Shown here one piece after another: positions 1 through 12,500 of a stretch of DNA of 64,000 nucleotides. The DNA is taken from contig OX387201.1 of NCBI GenBank assembly GCA_947561715.1, positions 2,808,001 through 2,872,000 of the forward strand. Reading direction: 5' to 3'. Source of the stretch: Ascidia mentula (Eukaryota; Chordata; Ascidiacea; Phlebobranchia; Ascidiidae). The translations under genes and the position numbers were made by a program. Numbering within the stretch: the stretch's first letter is position 1; each line of letters starts with the position of its first letter. The notes beneath the pieces were generated by a model. The model was not told the origin of the DNA and made no database searches. It saw only the letters and a list, made by a program, of their open reading frames with translations.

Positions 1-333
1 GCAACAAATGACAACAAATTCTGGTTGATTTGTGGAAGGGGAAGGCAACCTTTTTGGCCAGAAATTTTTAAAAAATTTACAGGCCAATTGGCCACGTGAG
101 TAAAAATGGACAATAATCAGCGCTTTAATAATGCAACCGAAACCCCGAAAAATCTGATTTAATTGTATTCAACTGTGCTATGAAAAAGTGAAAAAGTTGT
201 TTATTTTCACTTCTGGTGGGTCAAAATTAAAGACGCAATGGGCCAGATTGGGACCGTGGACGCAATTTGTCTACGTCTCATTACAGTCACAAACCGAGGT
301 TTGTTTGGTACCTGGCGATGCCCTTTAAAAATG
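1..333. other. no gene seen
   Basis: This is AT-rich flanking sequence downstream of the first minus-strand gene. I see no coding frame, RNA gene or repeat that I can support. It may hold the 3' untranslated region of that gene or a further 3' exon. Confidence 0.4.
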
Positions 334-1164
334 CTATAGCACGTTAACTATTTTAAAAGTATTCAGACCCATGCACAATATTACTTCCCACCTCGTGTGC
401 TGACTGAACATGTAGAGAATAATCAGAACGCAGCCAACGATGACCCACGCCAATGTCGAGCCCGCAATCACCGATGTAAGTTGAGCGGTGTTGGACAACT
501 TGGCTGCAGATTTCTTGTTTTCGATGCGCGAAGTTTTTTCCATGCTGTTTTGCTGGGCAAGAAGCTTGGCCATATTTCCCACGCCTCTGGTCATATCTTC
601 CAGCTCCTTGGTCATACCTTCGAGTCTCGTGGTCATATTTGCCATTTCTTGGGTGCAGTTCGGACACCCCTGGTTGTTCGACCGCTCCTTGGGCAGCTCT
701 CGGAGGTCTTCGCAGCAGCGGACCTCAAAAGTCGTGGTCGTAATAGTTTCCACTAGAACCACAAAAATATAAAAATATAAAAAGCTAAAGCAGAAAACGT
801 CCCATTTGGAGAAAAACAGTTTTGACCAAATCAATTGGGAAATTCCCTTCAATAAATTGATTATATTGAAACCATTCGACTACAAATACTTTTATCATTC
901 TTACCACATTGTTGTTACATAATTACCGATATTTGTTGCAACCGGGACGTCGGACATTTTTTCAAAACACGTAACCGTTCCTGTTAAGATGTCTATTGAC
1001 CATTTTACAGCAATCACGCTTCCGGGTCTCTTGCACTTTGCTTGACAGTTGCGCACTTTCACCGTGCAGCGTGATAAACTGTTTGAACTCAAGTCAAGGG
1101 CAAAGGTAGCACCAAACATGACAAACAATGCAATTAAGCAAGATTGGGATGCAGCAGAAAACAT
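334..1164 (-). CDS. small secreted or type I membrane protein with a coiled-coil stalk (2 exons, model inferred)
   Basis: Exon 1 (1164 down to 927) starts with a clear signal peptide (MFSAASQSCLIALFVMFGAT) and carries several cysteines. It ends at a good donor, G|GTAATT. Exon 2 (752 down to 334) follows the acceptor TTTTTGTGGTTCTAG, and the phases join without a stop (Ile-Val-Glu at the junction). The predicted protein is about 218 residues. It has a cysteine-rich ectodomain, then four seven-residue repeats each starting with Met (MANMTTR, MTKELED and similar) that look like a short coiled coil, then a hydrophobic segment near the C-terminus (VIAGSTLAWVIVGCVLIILY) that should span the membrane. 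I do not recognise the family. Unspliced reading of exon 1 would stop after the sequence TTMW, so two separate short genes remain possible. A further 3' exon is also possible because a GTGGGAAG donor-like site lies after the membrane segment. Confidence 0.5.
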
Positions 1165-3312
1165 TGCTCCTTTTTTTATTACTCCGTGAAAAAATTCCTG
1201 TAAATTTTTTACAAATATTTCACACCTTATCACAAAATCCACATTTGTTTTACATAAATATCTCTGGAAAAAAACTAAATCGTCTGCTCTACATAGATAA
1301 AAGTGTAGTCTTAAACTAACAACGAAGGACTCTCCGTTTACAAGCGCCCAAATGTGGATACAAAGTAGTTGTGAATTTGCACTCTTTCCCTCTCGCTTGT
1401 CGTTATAGATGCTCCCATTTCAATCTCAACTAATACAGGAACCGAGGTTCGTTTCATCTTAATTTATATTGGTGTGGATTGTCTGCTAAAATTCAAAACA
1501 AATTTTTGTCGCTTGTCAATCGCACGCACCCGCCGACTTGCCCCGTTCAAATCCACACCCCGCGCGATATTAACCCTTGCGGGTGGCGTCAAAAAGTCAT
1601 TTGCCACGTCACTACCCCTGTCCTTCAGGATGTGACGAATAGTTGTCATAGATTGTATCAGTCGGTAAGCAAATTTCTTGTCTGAGTATTATGCCAATGT
1701 GACTCTACTGGTTTATGACCGATGTAAGGTTGTCACACCCCTCAACTACTTTGATTCAAAGACGATATAGTTGTACGCGTCACCGATGAATTTGCTGCAA
1801 AAAAATCCTCTTTCTTATTGGTCTACACATGTACATGGGTTCTGGTCTTTTGAAATTTAGATTTTATTTCCCGGCTTTCAAACGAAATCTCGGTTGTCAC
1901 GGCTGCACACCCAGGTTAAATCCGATTTTATCTAAACCTTTAGCGCTAGTTGTCGCTAGCTTTATATAGCATTGATGTCGGAAACCAGGAATGGAATTGG
2001 ACCAAACAACTGTAATGACTTGGGGTAACACGGAACTTAGCCACGTTCTGTACTTGAAATAGCTAACTTCAATGACTCAAACCACGAGTTCTGAATCACA
2101 AAACGCGTCGAGCATCCGGATTCGAGATACCCAGCAATACCTGGTAGTCGCTCTGCTGCAAGAAGTTCGGCGATTCGTGACTAAGAATGATAAAATCTTT
2201 GCTGGGATGTATTTTTCGTGCAACATCATTAGTCAACTGCAAAACAGTATGAAGTCACGATTCCAAGTTCTTGCAAAATCGTTTTGTAATTACATCGTTG
2301 GTCGTTTTCGTAATGCGAAACTAACGGAATAGTTTCGAAAACAGCTGATAATGGCACTGACCGTTGTACATTCTTACTATAAGCATTGTTCGTGTGAAAC
2401 ATCCACCATGTGGGCTCTCTCTTTCAAAGCTTTTCTCACTTTCGTAATCTGGTTTTATTTCTTCAAGGGCTTGCCAGAAGATTTCCCTAGGCACCGTTTT
2501 GCCAGGTGACTCACAACACCACGACCGCCAACATTCCAGTGATCAAAACTACCTTGTGTAAAAGCCTACAAATCCCTTGCTAACAACATATCACGATATA
2601 GCTGCAACCCTACGTGATCTGTTTCTACTATTTTCACAAGGGTCGCGTGTGTCTTGAGTTTCCGGCCAACGCACGATCACGATTTTCAATTATTACGTCA
2701 CAGAGTCCGTGCTGGGTTTCCGTGTGAGAGCAAGCAAATCATTAGTGACGACAAATTGTAACTTTCTTAATTCCGAAACATCCTTAAATGCAAGGCCTTG
2801 CTTTCTTGTGCTCGAAAACTTCCGGGTTAACACTCTTTATGATAATTTTTCAGTCAGTTAAAATGGCTGTGATTTTGTTGGGGTTGTGTTTATGCTTTGC
2901 AATTCTGCACTGGTGTGATGCTGTTTTGCGAAATTAACCCCTTCATGACATAGCAAATAGGGTAGAAAACTTGCGTAACCAGCTCCAATAACGTGAAAAC
3001 TGTATATTCATTATTACTTTGCGTTTAGGTACCACACTGCTCGGGCCATCTGCTGTAATTCTTTCTTGCGTCACCGAGTGGTAGTATGGAGTTATGTCAT
3101 TTTCCGGTAGTGCAGCAGTAGAGAGTTAAGGATTTATGCCAATCAACTTTCGTATTAAAGCTTGTCAAGTTCCACAATTTTCAAATGAAAATTACTTCTC
3201 TCAAAACTTTTGTATCATCACGAATTTCAAACACTTAAGAATATACAAATAAATTGCGCCAATATGTAAAATAATTTGTACAAACATCAAACAACATCAT
3301 CATTACAAATTG
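1165..3312. other. intergenic stretch, no supported gene
   Basis: About 2.1 kb separate two minus-strand genes. The short open frames here have no recognisable domain, no good splice partners and no signal peptide. I see no repeat array or RNA gene. If the PLC gene downstream is complete, this stretch must lie within or beyond one of its introns. Confidence 0.4.
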
Positions 3313-6141
3313 TCACTTCGGTATTTCGGCGTACAAATGATTATCATCGTCGAAGCGCGAATCACCAGTATCAAACGTCCTCTTGTCACTTCTTTGTGAT
3401 GTCATTGGACGCTCGTCTAAGTCATCGGCAACGCGAAATTTGGCTCCTTTGCTGTATTTGGGCATCGTCTTTAAATAACTTGTGCCTTCGTATTCCGCCA
3501 CATCCACGCTTGAACTAAATGACGCTACGTCTGACGTCACAACTCCGTCACCGCTGAGGTCAGTAAACGACCCGGTCAGAACAGGGGGAGGAATGGGGGG
3601 TTGTAGTGAACGCGACGGGGTGTTAAAACGGGGAGTGGACGACCCGGGTGATTGTGACGTCATCTTGACAGGTCTTGTCGTTGATGACAGGGAACCATTC
3701 AGATGGTTCAGGCTCGATGAATTTGGTGTGCTGGTTGCAAAGATGGCCATGGGATGGTGTTGCAAGTGCTGGTAATCGGGACTGGTTGGTGTTCCGTTTC
3801 TTATTACCTGGTTGTTCAAGTGTGATGGGATTGGCTTGAAATGGGTCTGCAAAAACAATAGTTGGTTTAAGTTGTTTGTAATAAGTAAATGTATAATGTT
3901 GACCGCTTGTATTATGAACACTTTGTATTGTTACAATAGTTCTACAAAAAGTTTCGCTGTTTGCGAACCCCATAAACTGACCTTCTTCAATCTGGCTTTA
4001 GTTACAATGAGACAGACAGACAAAATACAAACAATTAATAGAAGTCCGACAGAAACGGCCACAAACAACCACGTCAAGATGTTAAAATCGTACTGTCCCA
4101 CTAAAAAAATGAAACAACCATTAGATACTTTGAAGTTCACCGATACATTTTTTCTCATTTTTCCGGAATTACAGAGACACTATATTCAAAAATTAATCAT
4201 TACCAACCTTTTTTGTACATTATCCCTGGTTTATTTGGCGGCCTAAAAAGGAAAACTTGGTTAAATGGACTGAAATCAAAGATCGTATTTTTTATCATTT
4301 CCGTTTTACTTACTCTGCTGTTGAAAGCATTGTTGGGCTTTTAATCGTGACCGTTGTTGGACTTTTAATCGTGGCTGTTGCCGGGCAACTAATAAGAAAT
4401 AAAACATTTTCCACGATACACAATCGAAAAACTAATCAAAGTTATTTTGCTTTAACTAATTACCAAAGAAGACTTGGATGACCAAAATTTTATGCCGATC
4501 GCATTTTTGAATTAACAAAACCACGTCTGAACATCATATTAAACAGTAATGCGGTTCGAATCCATGTCCTATAACATTGCAAACATAAGCAATCTCACAC
4601 CTGTGATTATTGCAGACTTCATATATGACGTCATAAGGCTTTCTTTGTGTCGAGGCACAAAATAGTCCTATTTCTCCGTCGACCATACACAACTTCACAC
4701 GCACTCTTACACCTCCTCCGCACGACCTCGAACAACTCTTCACCTCTGCGAAATCCCCACAGCGTCATTCAGTGACGTAACTTATCTACGTCATACAAAC
4801 CTTGTGGATCGACCCATTCCACCCATTGACCATTACAACTTGTTTCGTGGTAACAGTAGCGCCAAACTCGGTGAATGCAGTTCTCGCTCCTGCGCGAAAG
4901 TCACGTCATAATGAGGGTGTGTTATACGTCAAACGGGTAAATTAAGTTCAAGAATGAAACGCAAAATATCATGGATAAATTTAATCCTTCAAGTTTTGAG
5001 TAACATAACATTAATTTATTGGCTTATACCCGGACGTACCTTTAATGGATTTGCTTTTAAGCAAGTGTGTATCAAAAGAAAAAGTCGGAACGATGAAAAT
5101 TTAATTTTTTTAATGATCACCAATTCTACTAGGCAATATATTTAGCAGTAAAGATATCGTTACCATGAATAAAAATGTTTCAGAAAGATTTTGTAAAAAG
5201 GAACACGATTAAATCTACGTTATATGCCGAACCCAACATAATCAAGTTTTAAATACAACTCCTGTTATATTTGTGGGATATCGTATATGTTTATGTGCGA
5301 TATATCGGGGTGATCCCAGGCATTACCAACCCGGTCAAATGTTGCTTTGCATAGAAATAACACATTAAAGTGTTCAAATGCAACCAATTTCTAACAAATA
5401 AACAGACTGACCCAATTCAATGACGAAAACTTTTTGGTCAGAACATCATCTGATTTAATACCAGACACGACAACAGGTTTACTTACAAAAGTCCAACTCT
5501 GCAAGATCTCGCTTTGAATGATAAACCGTTGTGACAACGAAAAGATCTTTGATTGCTTCCAGCACAGACTGACCACGCACTCCATTGCGTAACTGTTCCA
5601 CATGTAATAAATTTAATTAAACAAACAAACACACACAATGACCTATTTATTGTTGTTATATGGCATGGGGTAAAATCGCACACGCAAGTCTACCTGTAAA
5701 TGGCGAGCACGAGCAAATTCTATCGGAAAACTCGGTTTTGTTGTCAGTTGAGTGAATTGGGTAAATGTCATTGGTTGACAAAACAGGAACGGTAAACTGC
5801 AAAGTACAACTGTAGGTTAACACATTTTTTAACGCAGTTATTTAATGCAACTATGCTGATGTTTAAGCAAGGTTGCAACACAAAGCTTAAACTTGTACAT
5901 TCATATGGTATAAAAAACATTAGCTTTCACACAAGGCGTCACAGCACACATTCAGATACATTGTATTCTACACACACTGCAATGTTATCACAAAATATTT
6001 AACCGGCGCCATTCGGAACATTAGCCATAACCTTTCTGACGTCACGATTACCTGTGCCAAAGACATGTGTATGATGTAACAGAGGTTGAAGAATACTAAC
6101 AATACAGACGCCGACATAACAGTTTTACCCTTGAGCAGCAT
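3313..6141 (-). CDS. single-pass membrane protein with two thrombospondin type 1 repeats (8 exons)
   Basis: I assembled eight exons by splice sites and phase: 6141-6052, 5796-5694, 5592-5487, 4889-4801, 4745-4601, 4242-4208, 4100-3982 and 3846-3313. They give 406 residues with no internal stop. Exon 1 encodes a signal peptide (SASVLLVFFNLCYIIHMS). The first thrombospondin type 1 repeat begins VTQWSAWSVC. The second contains the W-x-x-W motif QWVEWVDPQ followed by CSRSCGGGVRVRVKLC, the usual C-S-x-x-C-G-G-G core. A transmembrane helix (residues near LFVAVSVGLLLIVCILSVCL) precedes a Ser/Pro-rich cytoplasmic tail of about 180 residues. The tail has a PPIPPP stretch and ends in LYAEIPK. Such repeats usually act in adhesion, guidance or matrix binding. 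I cannot place it in a named family: it lacks the Ig and death domains of UNC5 and the sema domain of class 5 semaphorins. It is transcribed away from the PLC exons, with about 420 bp between them. Confidence 0.75.
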
Positions 6142-6561
6142 TCCAGTTAGATAATAGTTGCTACAATATTTTGTTCCAATCTTACTTGTTTCCCACTAGA
6201 ATCGACTGGCACTGCGCGTTAATGCTGACGTCAAAATGCGGATTGTTGCGTTTCCTGTTCGTGAGATAATCGACATTTTCTTGTCACAATGCACTCCTTT
6301 TGTTGTTGGCTAGAAGAATTCGTACGATAATGATAAGTAGTTTGGCATTAAAGCAATTCTGACTTAAAGTGACCTGATGTTGTTTCTAAAACAGCATTTA
6401 ACTGTGCAAGCTTTTTTGCATAGACCAAGATACAAAATGCATTTAAAGCACACAAACAATTAAATGTTAATTGACTTCACTTGGGTTATGATGCCAATCT
6501 GACTTAAAAGTGCCTCACAAGTTTGCGGTTATAATTCATATTGCCGTTTTTTCACTTACAG

Positions 6562-9500
6562 TTGCTTTGAACCATCAAACCAGAGACAAAGCCATGCATC
6601 TTAATGATTCCATGTTCGAATTAAACGGTGGTTGTGGGTATGTCCCCAAGCCAACTTGTCTTTTGCAAGTAAGAGAATTTATTTAAAATCAACTGTGCTT
6701 CAAATGCTGCAAGTATTTTTAAAAAAACTTTTGTTTACCAGGACGAATTTTTTAACCCGCTTTCTACGTCATTGCCGCGCAATCGAGACATCATGCATCT
6801 TGTGATTGACGTCATCAGCGGTCAGCAACTTCCCAAACCCCCCAACAGCGTCCTGGGTGAACGGGGGGAGGTAAGACGTTATGTCAACATTTCGAGACAA
6901 AATTACTCTTTTTGGGAATAAAATTTTCCGGTTCCGAAAACTGTGGCATGGTGTCTTGTATTTGTCAAGGCTCCCACTAATACAGCGTTATGAAAAGTTG
7001 TATAACTTACGTCTTACGTGATCCTCACATTCCTTTTTTGCTATTCTGTATTTATCTGCCACACGTTTAAAGGCCGGTTCCTGGAAACTGTCCCTAAATA
7101 CAACCGGTCCGTATTGCAAAACCGGTTCTGGCACCAGGTTTTGTCAAGTTGTCAACTTTTTTGCATTGTCTCTGCAGATAATTGACCCGTTTGTTGAGGT
7201 TGAAGTGTTGGGGACGATTTGCGATTCTTCCAAGCAACAAACAACGGTGGTCGATGATAACGGTAAGATGTCGGAACCAAACGGTACCAATCTTACGGTG
7301 GCCTAAACTTGTTTTGTGTTCGGTGATCATGATGAAATTAAAAATGTACTGCTCTTCTGGCATAAACGTACTGTATTTTACGACGTTTCGTCTGCCATGC
7401 GGCGAGACTTCATCAGGTATAACACACCAATTGCATCACACTGAAACACGCAGAGGCACAAAAGAAAAGGCAAAAAAGGGGAACGTTGACACCGCTTGTC
7501 AACTCACGTGCTAGAGGCAGAGGCACCAAACATTGCAGAAGATATAACAATTAAGATATAATCTTTTCCTTTTTTAAGATTTCATGATGAAATTAGTTCG
7601 CACCAACAAAAAACTTAAATGGACATTAACGGCAAAATATGCAAAAAAGGAAAAGGGAATCCTTGTTTGTTGTTAATTTGACTAAGATACCCTTAAACAC
7701 ATTCTCTGGAACGACAAAAAGTCCTTTCAAAAACATTTGTAGCACCGAAATGCGAATTTCGACATCTTTTCCTGCAAATTAAAACGAGTCATCATTTGTA
7801 CAGGCTTCAACCCGGTATGGAATGAACGGTTCGAATTCTATATCGGGTACCCGGAACTCGCTTTCGTTCGCTTTGCGGTGTGGGACAGCGACCCCATAGG
7901 GAGGGATTTTATTGGTCAGAGAACTGTAGCTCTGTGTGCCATGGCAACGGGTAAGTTTGCTTTTATAAGTTTCTTTTGAGATTTACCAAGAAGAATTCTT
8001 CGTATATGTTTATTGTCCGTAATTTAATGTCGTACTTTTTCGTGCAGGATTCCGGCACGTGCAATTAACAGACCAAGAAAGCGCCTCACTGTTTGTGAAA
8101 ATTAGCAAGACCTTCCTTCCAAGATCGGTAAGCATATTGTGCTGTGGAAATATTGCAACGATTTCGACGAATTGACTAGAATGTCTATACTATTTAATGA
8201 TATTCCATTGTTTCTGATTGGTTGTTGTGGCGTAACGACATTTTCTGACTGTATCATTTGGTGTGTAGCTCATGTAAAACTAGATACTGTTTGTTTTTAT
8301 TATTTTTATATGATCGAGTATATGATAAGATTCTTGTATACAACACAAAAGGACTTTTTTAAGTGCGGGGAGATAACGTTGTAGTGGACGGTTTTGTTTG
8401 AGAAAGTTTTAGTTGTGTGTTCAGTATGCAGTAACCATCGAAATTAACAGAAGAACCCGACTGTTTTATTGTAGATGATCAAAAAACCATCAAAACTGGT
8501 CACGGTTGCAGCAATGATGAAAAAACGCAAAAGCAAACAACGGTGAGTATTCATTTGTGACAAAGAAAATCAGGTTCCTGTCATACAACATGTGACACTG
8601 TCTTGTTTCTGAACTTGTCGCTTTGTCGTGTTTTATCATACTATATTTTTCACGCTAGTTTGTCTTTATCACAGTTTTGAGTCGATCTGTTATGGTTCAT
8701 TTTTGTCACCGTCAATTCTGTAAACGGCATCCAAACTTAAAAAGGAAAAATTATACTCAGTGGAAATAATTCACATTGATTTTATTTCATTACAATCAGA
8801 ATTGCAATCAAGCAAAGACCCGATGTTAACAGCGCGACAACTCAAATAGATGACAATCACAACAGAACAACCACAAAGACCAGCGATGTGGTGACGTCAC
8901 GAACCGGTGTTACAAAAATAGGTGAAGTCCCCGCAAGTTCGGGTGCCCACACAAACGGTTGGTTTCTCTTCAACTCTTTTTCATTCTGAAAGCGTTATGA
9001 AAGAGAATAGAATGTGACACTGCTGGCTGGTATACTCGAAATACAGCCACACACAACGATTTCTATATAAGCTTCACGCGTTTTTTGGCTAACTTGTGAA
9101 ACATGCTTCCACAAATGTCGCATTCGTGACCACTCCAGATCAAGCTACGATCAATTTCAGTGACGTTAAGTAACTTTCGTCAGCATTTTGTTATGCTTTT
9201 CGCATAAGCCAACAAAACTAAGTCGTTCGGCTGTCAATCAATGACATGGTGTGGTATTTTTCGACCGGCATTCATTTTCAAGAATTTTCTTCAACTTAAA
9301 CTCCAAGCAATCTCATTATGTCATCACAATCAACGCCTTCCGCCATTATAAACCGATCGTATTTCAACAATTAACCCACGCGCAATCACATGTTTATATT
9401 TATAGCGCCAAGAATCGCGCAATTACTTGAAAAGCGCCCAAAACTCAACGCTAATCTCGTGTTTGACTTTCCGTGCGCACTTGAAGCTGGAGTTTAAACG

Positions 9501-12500
9501 CTGCGCTCTCGAATTTATCCTTTTGTCGAGTTGTAATGATGTGATGTTCGCGCGAGTTTTAGCCTCTAGCAGTCGTTGCCCCTATAAGGTCGTGCCGATC
9601 CGCTTGGACGGTTCGCTGTAACGAAATTTATTTTTCCTGTGCAGCGACGAACAATCACCATCGGGATGACGTCATCGCCGCATCCTGTGACGTAAAACCA
9701 AACAATGAAGTTACGTCACAAAGTAAGATTTTCAGTGCCCAAGTAATTTGATATGGAAATCTAAAATGCTGTATGAATATCAACAGTCAACTAAATTGAC
9801 AAGAATTTATTGAATGCTGTAGTTGTTATTGTTGCATGGAAATAATATCATTCTACTGCCACCTTTGAGGTTAAAAATGACGCGTGTTTATAAATAGCGC
9901 GGGTGAGCATAACCTGTCAGTCGCACCTAGTTTCAAGTGCGATGATCAAATCACTTTCACTTGTACATGGCATTCCCGTAAGTGCATTAACCACATTACA
10001 TTTTATTTTTTACTGCCTTTTCATGGAAGTAGCGAAGGAATAACTGAGGTCATGGCTAAGGTAAGAATTGTCAGCTGTTCCACAAAGCACTTTTTGTGCC
10101 CGTCTGTGACGTCACATTGCTCGGTGTCTCGTTGCGTAGTTGCTTGTTGACGTTTCTGGAAGTCGTTTCCTGTGCGCGCGAGTGCGTGGGAGGACGGGGT
10201 CTAATTTATTGTTGACGTAACAAACACACGACGATATTTGTGTTGGATAGCGTTTCTCTAGCGCAAAATTTGTCCGTTGGAATTTGAAAACTTTATGTTA
10301 AAACGATTCAATTTGCACGTTTTTTTGTTAGTTTTATTTTGTGGTTATTTTTGGTGAGATTATTTTCCAAAAACTGGTTTTACTCCCAAAAAAGCTTCTG
10401 GTTGACAGAAGATGTTTGTTGCGAAACTAAATCACAATGCTTTGATCTGTTAAGTGGTCTTGGCAGGTGGATTTTTGTCAAGTTTTGTGTTACTCATGAT
10501 TGGCCTTGCCGTCCAAAAACGAGTTGCCCTTATCATAAACTTATGTACCTTACAACGAATGGGTTTTCGCTTCTTTTCAAATGAAATCCTTTTCTTTTTT
10601 GTAAATTTTTGACCTGGTGCAGAACACCAAAACATAGCCGTAATATTACCCGCGTTGTTTAAAAAGAAAATGCGTTTGTTGGTTTCAAATTTGTAAGGAC
10701 TTCTCTTGGCGGCGTCGAAAAACTATCGAATGCATCTTCAACATGGTAATCGCGTTAAGCCACCGTAACCTCCCCTGTCTGCTTGCGAAAACAGCAGAGT
10801 TATCCTGTATTCGAAGATTTCCTGTTGGTGTGAAATTTCAAACCTACATTTTAACTCAACGACCCGCAGACTTGCTCACTTGCAACCCCACACATAGAAA
10901 TCGCAGTTGGTGGGAATGAGTCTGTTTCTGTGGTTTTAAGACAGGGGTGCATCACACTGAACGTGCGTGCCAAATTTGGTACTGCATTAGTTTAAAATAG
11001 ACACACGGTCGCTGATGAATGCATAGAGGTATCGAGAAAGCTAGTTGCTTTTCCCAAGCAAAAACGGTACACATGATTGATAATATGTAGTTTAAACAAA
11101 CAACAACTCTTTTTACGAAACAGCGAAAACAACAATAATTTACGAACTTAAATGGCAACGCGTTTAGATTGTTGCGTAACAAAGGCAGTGGTTCGCCGTG
11201 TGCAGTGACAACAATCGCGGGCGCGAGTCGAACGGTGTCAAATTTCTCGAACTCGACGGATCGAAAGGTTGGCACTTTCATCTCTTAGCGGGGTGAGTCA
11301 TGTTATGGGTTGAGTGCGCAGGTCGAAGCGATAACGGAGTTCTTTGGGTTGTCATTGGGGTTGAAAATATCTTTACCTTTTTTCAAGCAAAACTTCAAAA
11401 AAGCGTTTGTGTTAAAATTTTTACCCACCCAGGCAGATAAATATACTTTAATAAACCAAATTTAAATTTCTGAAGTGGTGTCATTTCGGGCTGTTTAATG
11501 ATTGAGAAAATCTTAGTGATATATGTTTTGTGCAGCATGACGAGTCGACGTTTTTTCCTAATTCAATTTGTTTGTTAAGTTTGTTTTTTTTACACAAAGA
11601 ACTGATCGTCTGTATCACCCAGTGGTCTGATAATTAAGTGGGTTTCCTTTGATAACCGAATTCATTCAGCACATTTGTCATTGATAAGAAGCGCTATGTG
11701 CATTATCATTATCTGAGTAAGGATCTCAATCAAGCCAGTGGGTGGGTTCCAAGCTGTGTTTAGTCGATGTTCAGATACTTGATTTCCAGCAAACATACAA
11801 AAATTAAATAAACTAAAGGTATCTGGCTCACTTACAAATGTTTATAATCGGTTTTGTCTTTTTACGTTGTATTTTTAAATGACCGTTTTTCGAAGAGAAT
11901 TGTTACTTAACCCGTGCATTGTTTTTTGGAAAAGCAGTACATTGTACGTTTTATATTACATTACTAACGAACAGATTTCCTTTAAATAAAACGTTGCACA
12001 AATCATACTTATATGTTAAAGCGCATATTACAAATGACAACAGCAATAGATATCCAGACTTATATTGTCCATATTTACAAAAAAAACGTATATTTTCAAA
12101 GTACATTTTCCAACAAACATATTTCGCTTAAAAGCGTCTCCAGTATCTTGTTTATGTAGAATATGTTTCCATAAATGTGGTCAAATGAAACGTAAAAATC
12201 GTTATGATCATTGGGCTTGAATGCGGAGTGGTTCCCGGAAGTGTTTCATTGGAATCTAAACTTACTGTTACATATGATAATATATAATTGAGCGGGTAAA
12301 GTTGTCTGTCACAATAAACTTCAAATTATTTAAACTTGCTTTTAATATATTCGTTGTTTTCGATGTCGAACAACACCCTGGGAGTTAGCTGTCTCGGTGG
12401 GGGTGCACCTGCCCTCCCGCAGTGAGCTTGTACCTCTCACAATATCAATCTGATACAACCCGGCGGGTGCACTTGATTTGCGCAGGGAAGTTTCTCTCCT

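Noticed and set aside
2072-2332. Plus-strand open frame of 86 codons in the first long spacer
   Set aside because: No signal peptide, domain, splice partner or codon pattern supports it; frames of this size occur by chance.
4549-4565. Perfect tRNA B-box word (gcggttcgaatcc)
   Set aside because: No A box, acceptor stem or D arm lies upstream and it is inside a gene; taken as chance.
9406-9500. Possible extra PLC exon after the acceptor TTTATAG
   Set aside because: Phase fits at the start, but the frame meets TAA before a usable donor. The exon at 9645 joins better.
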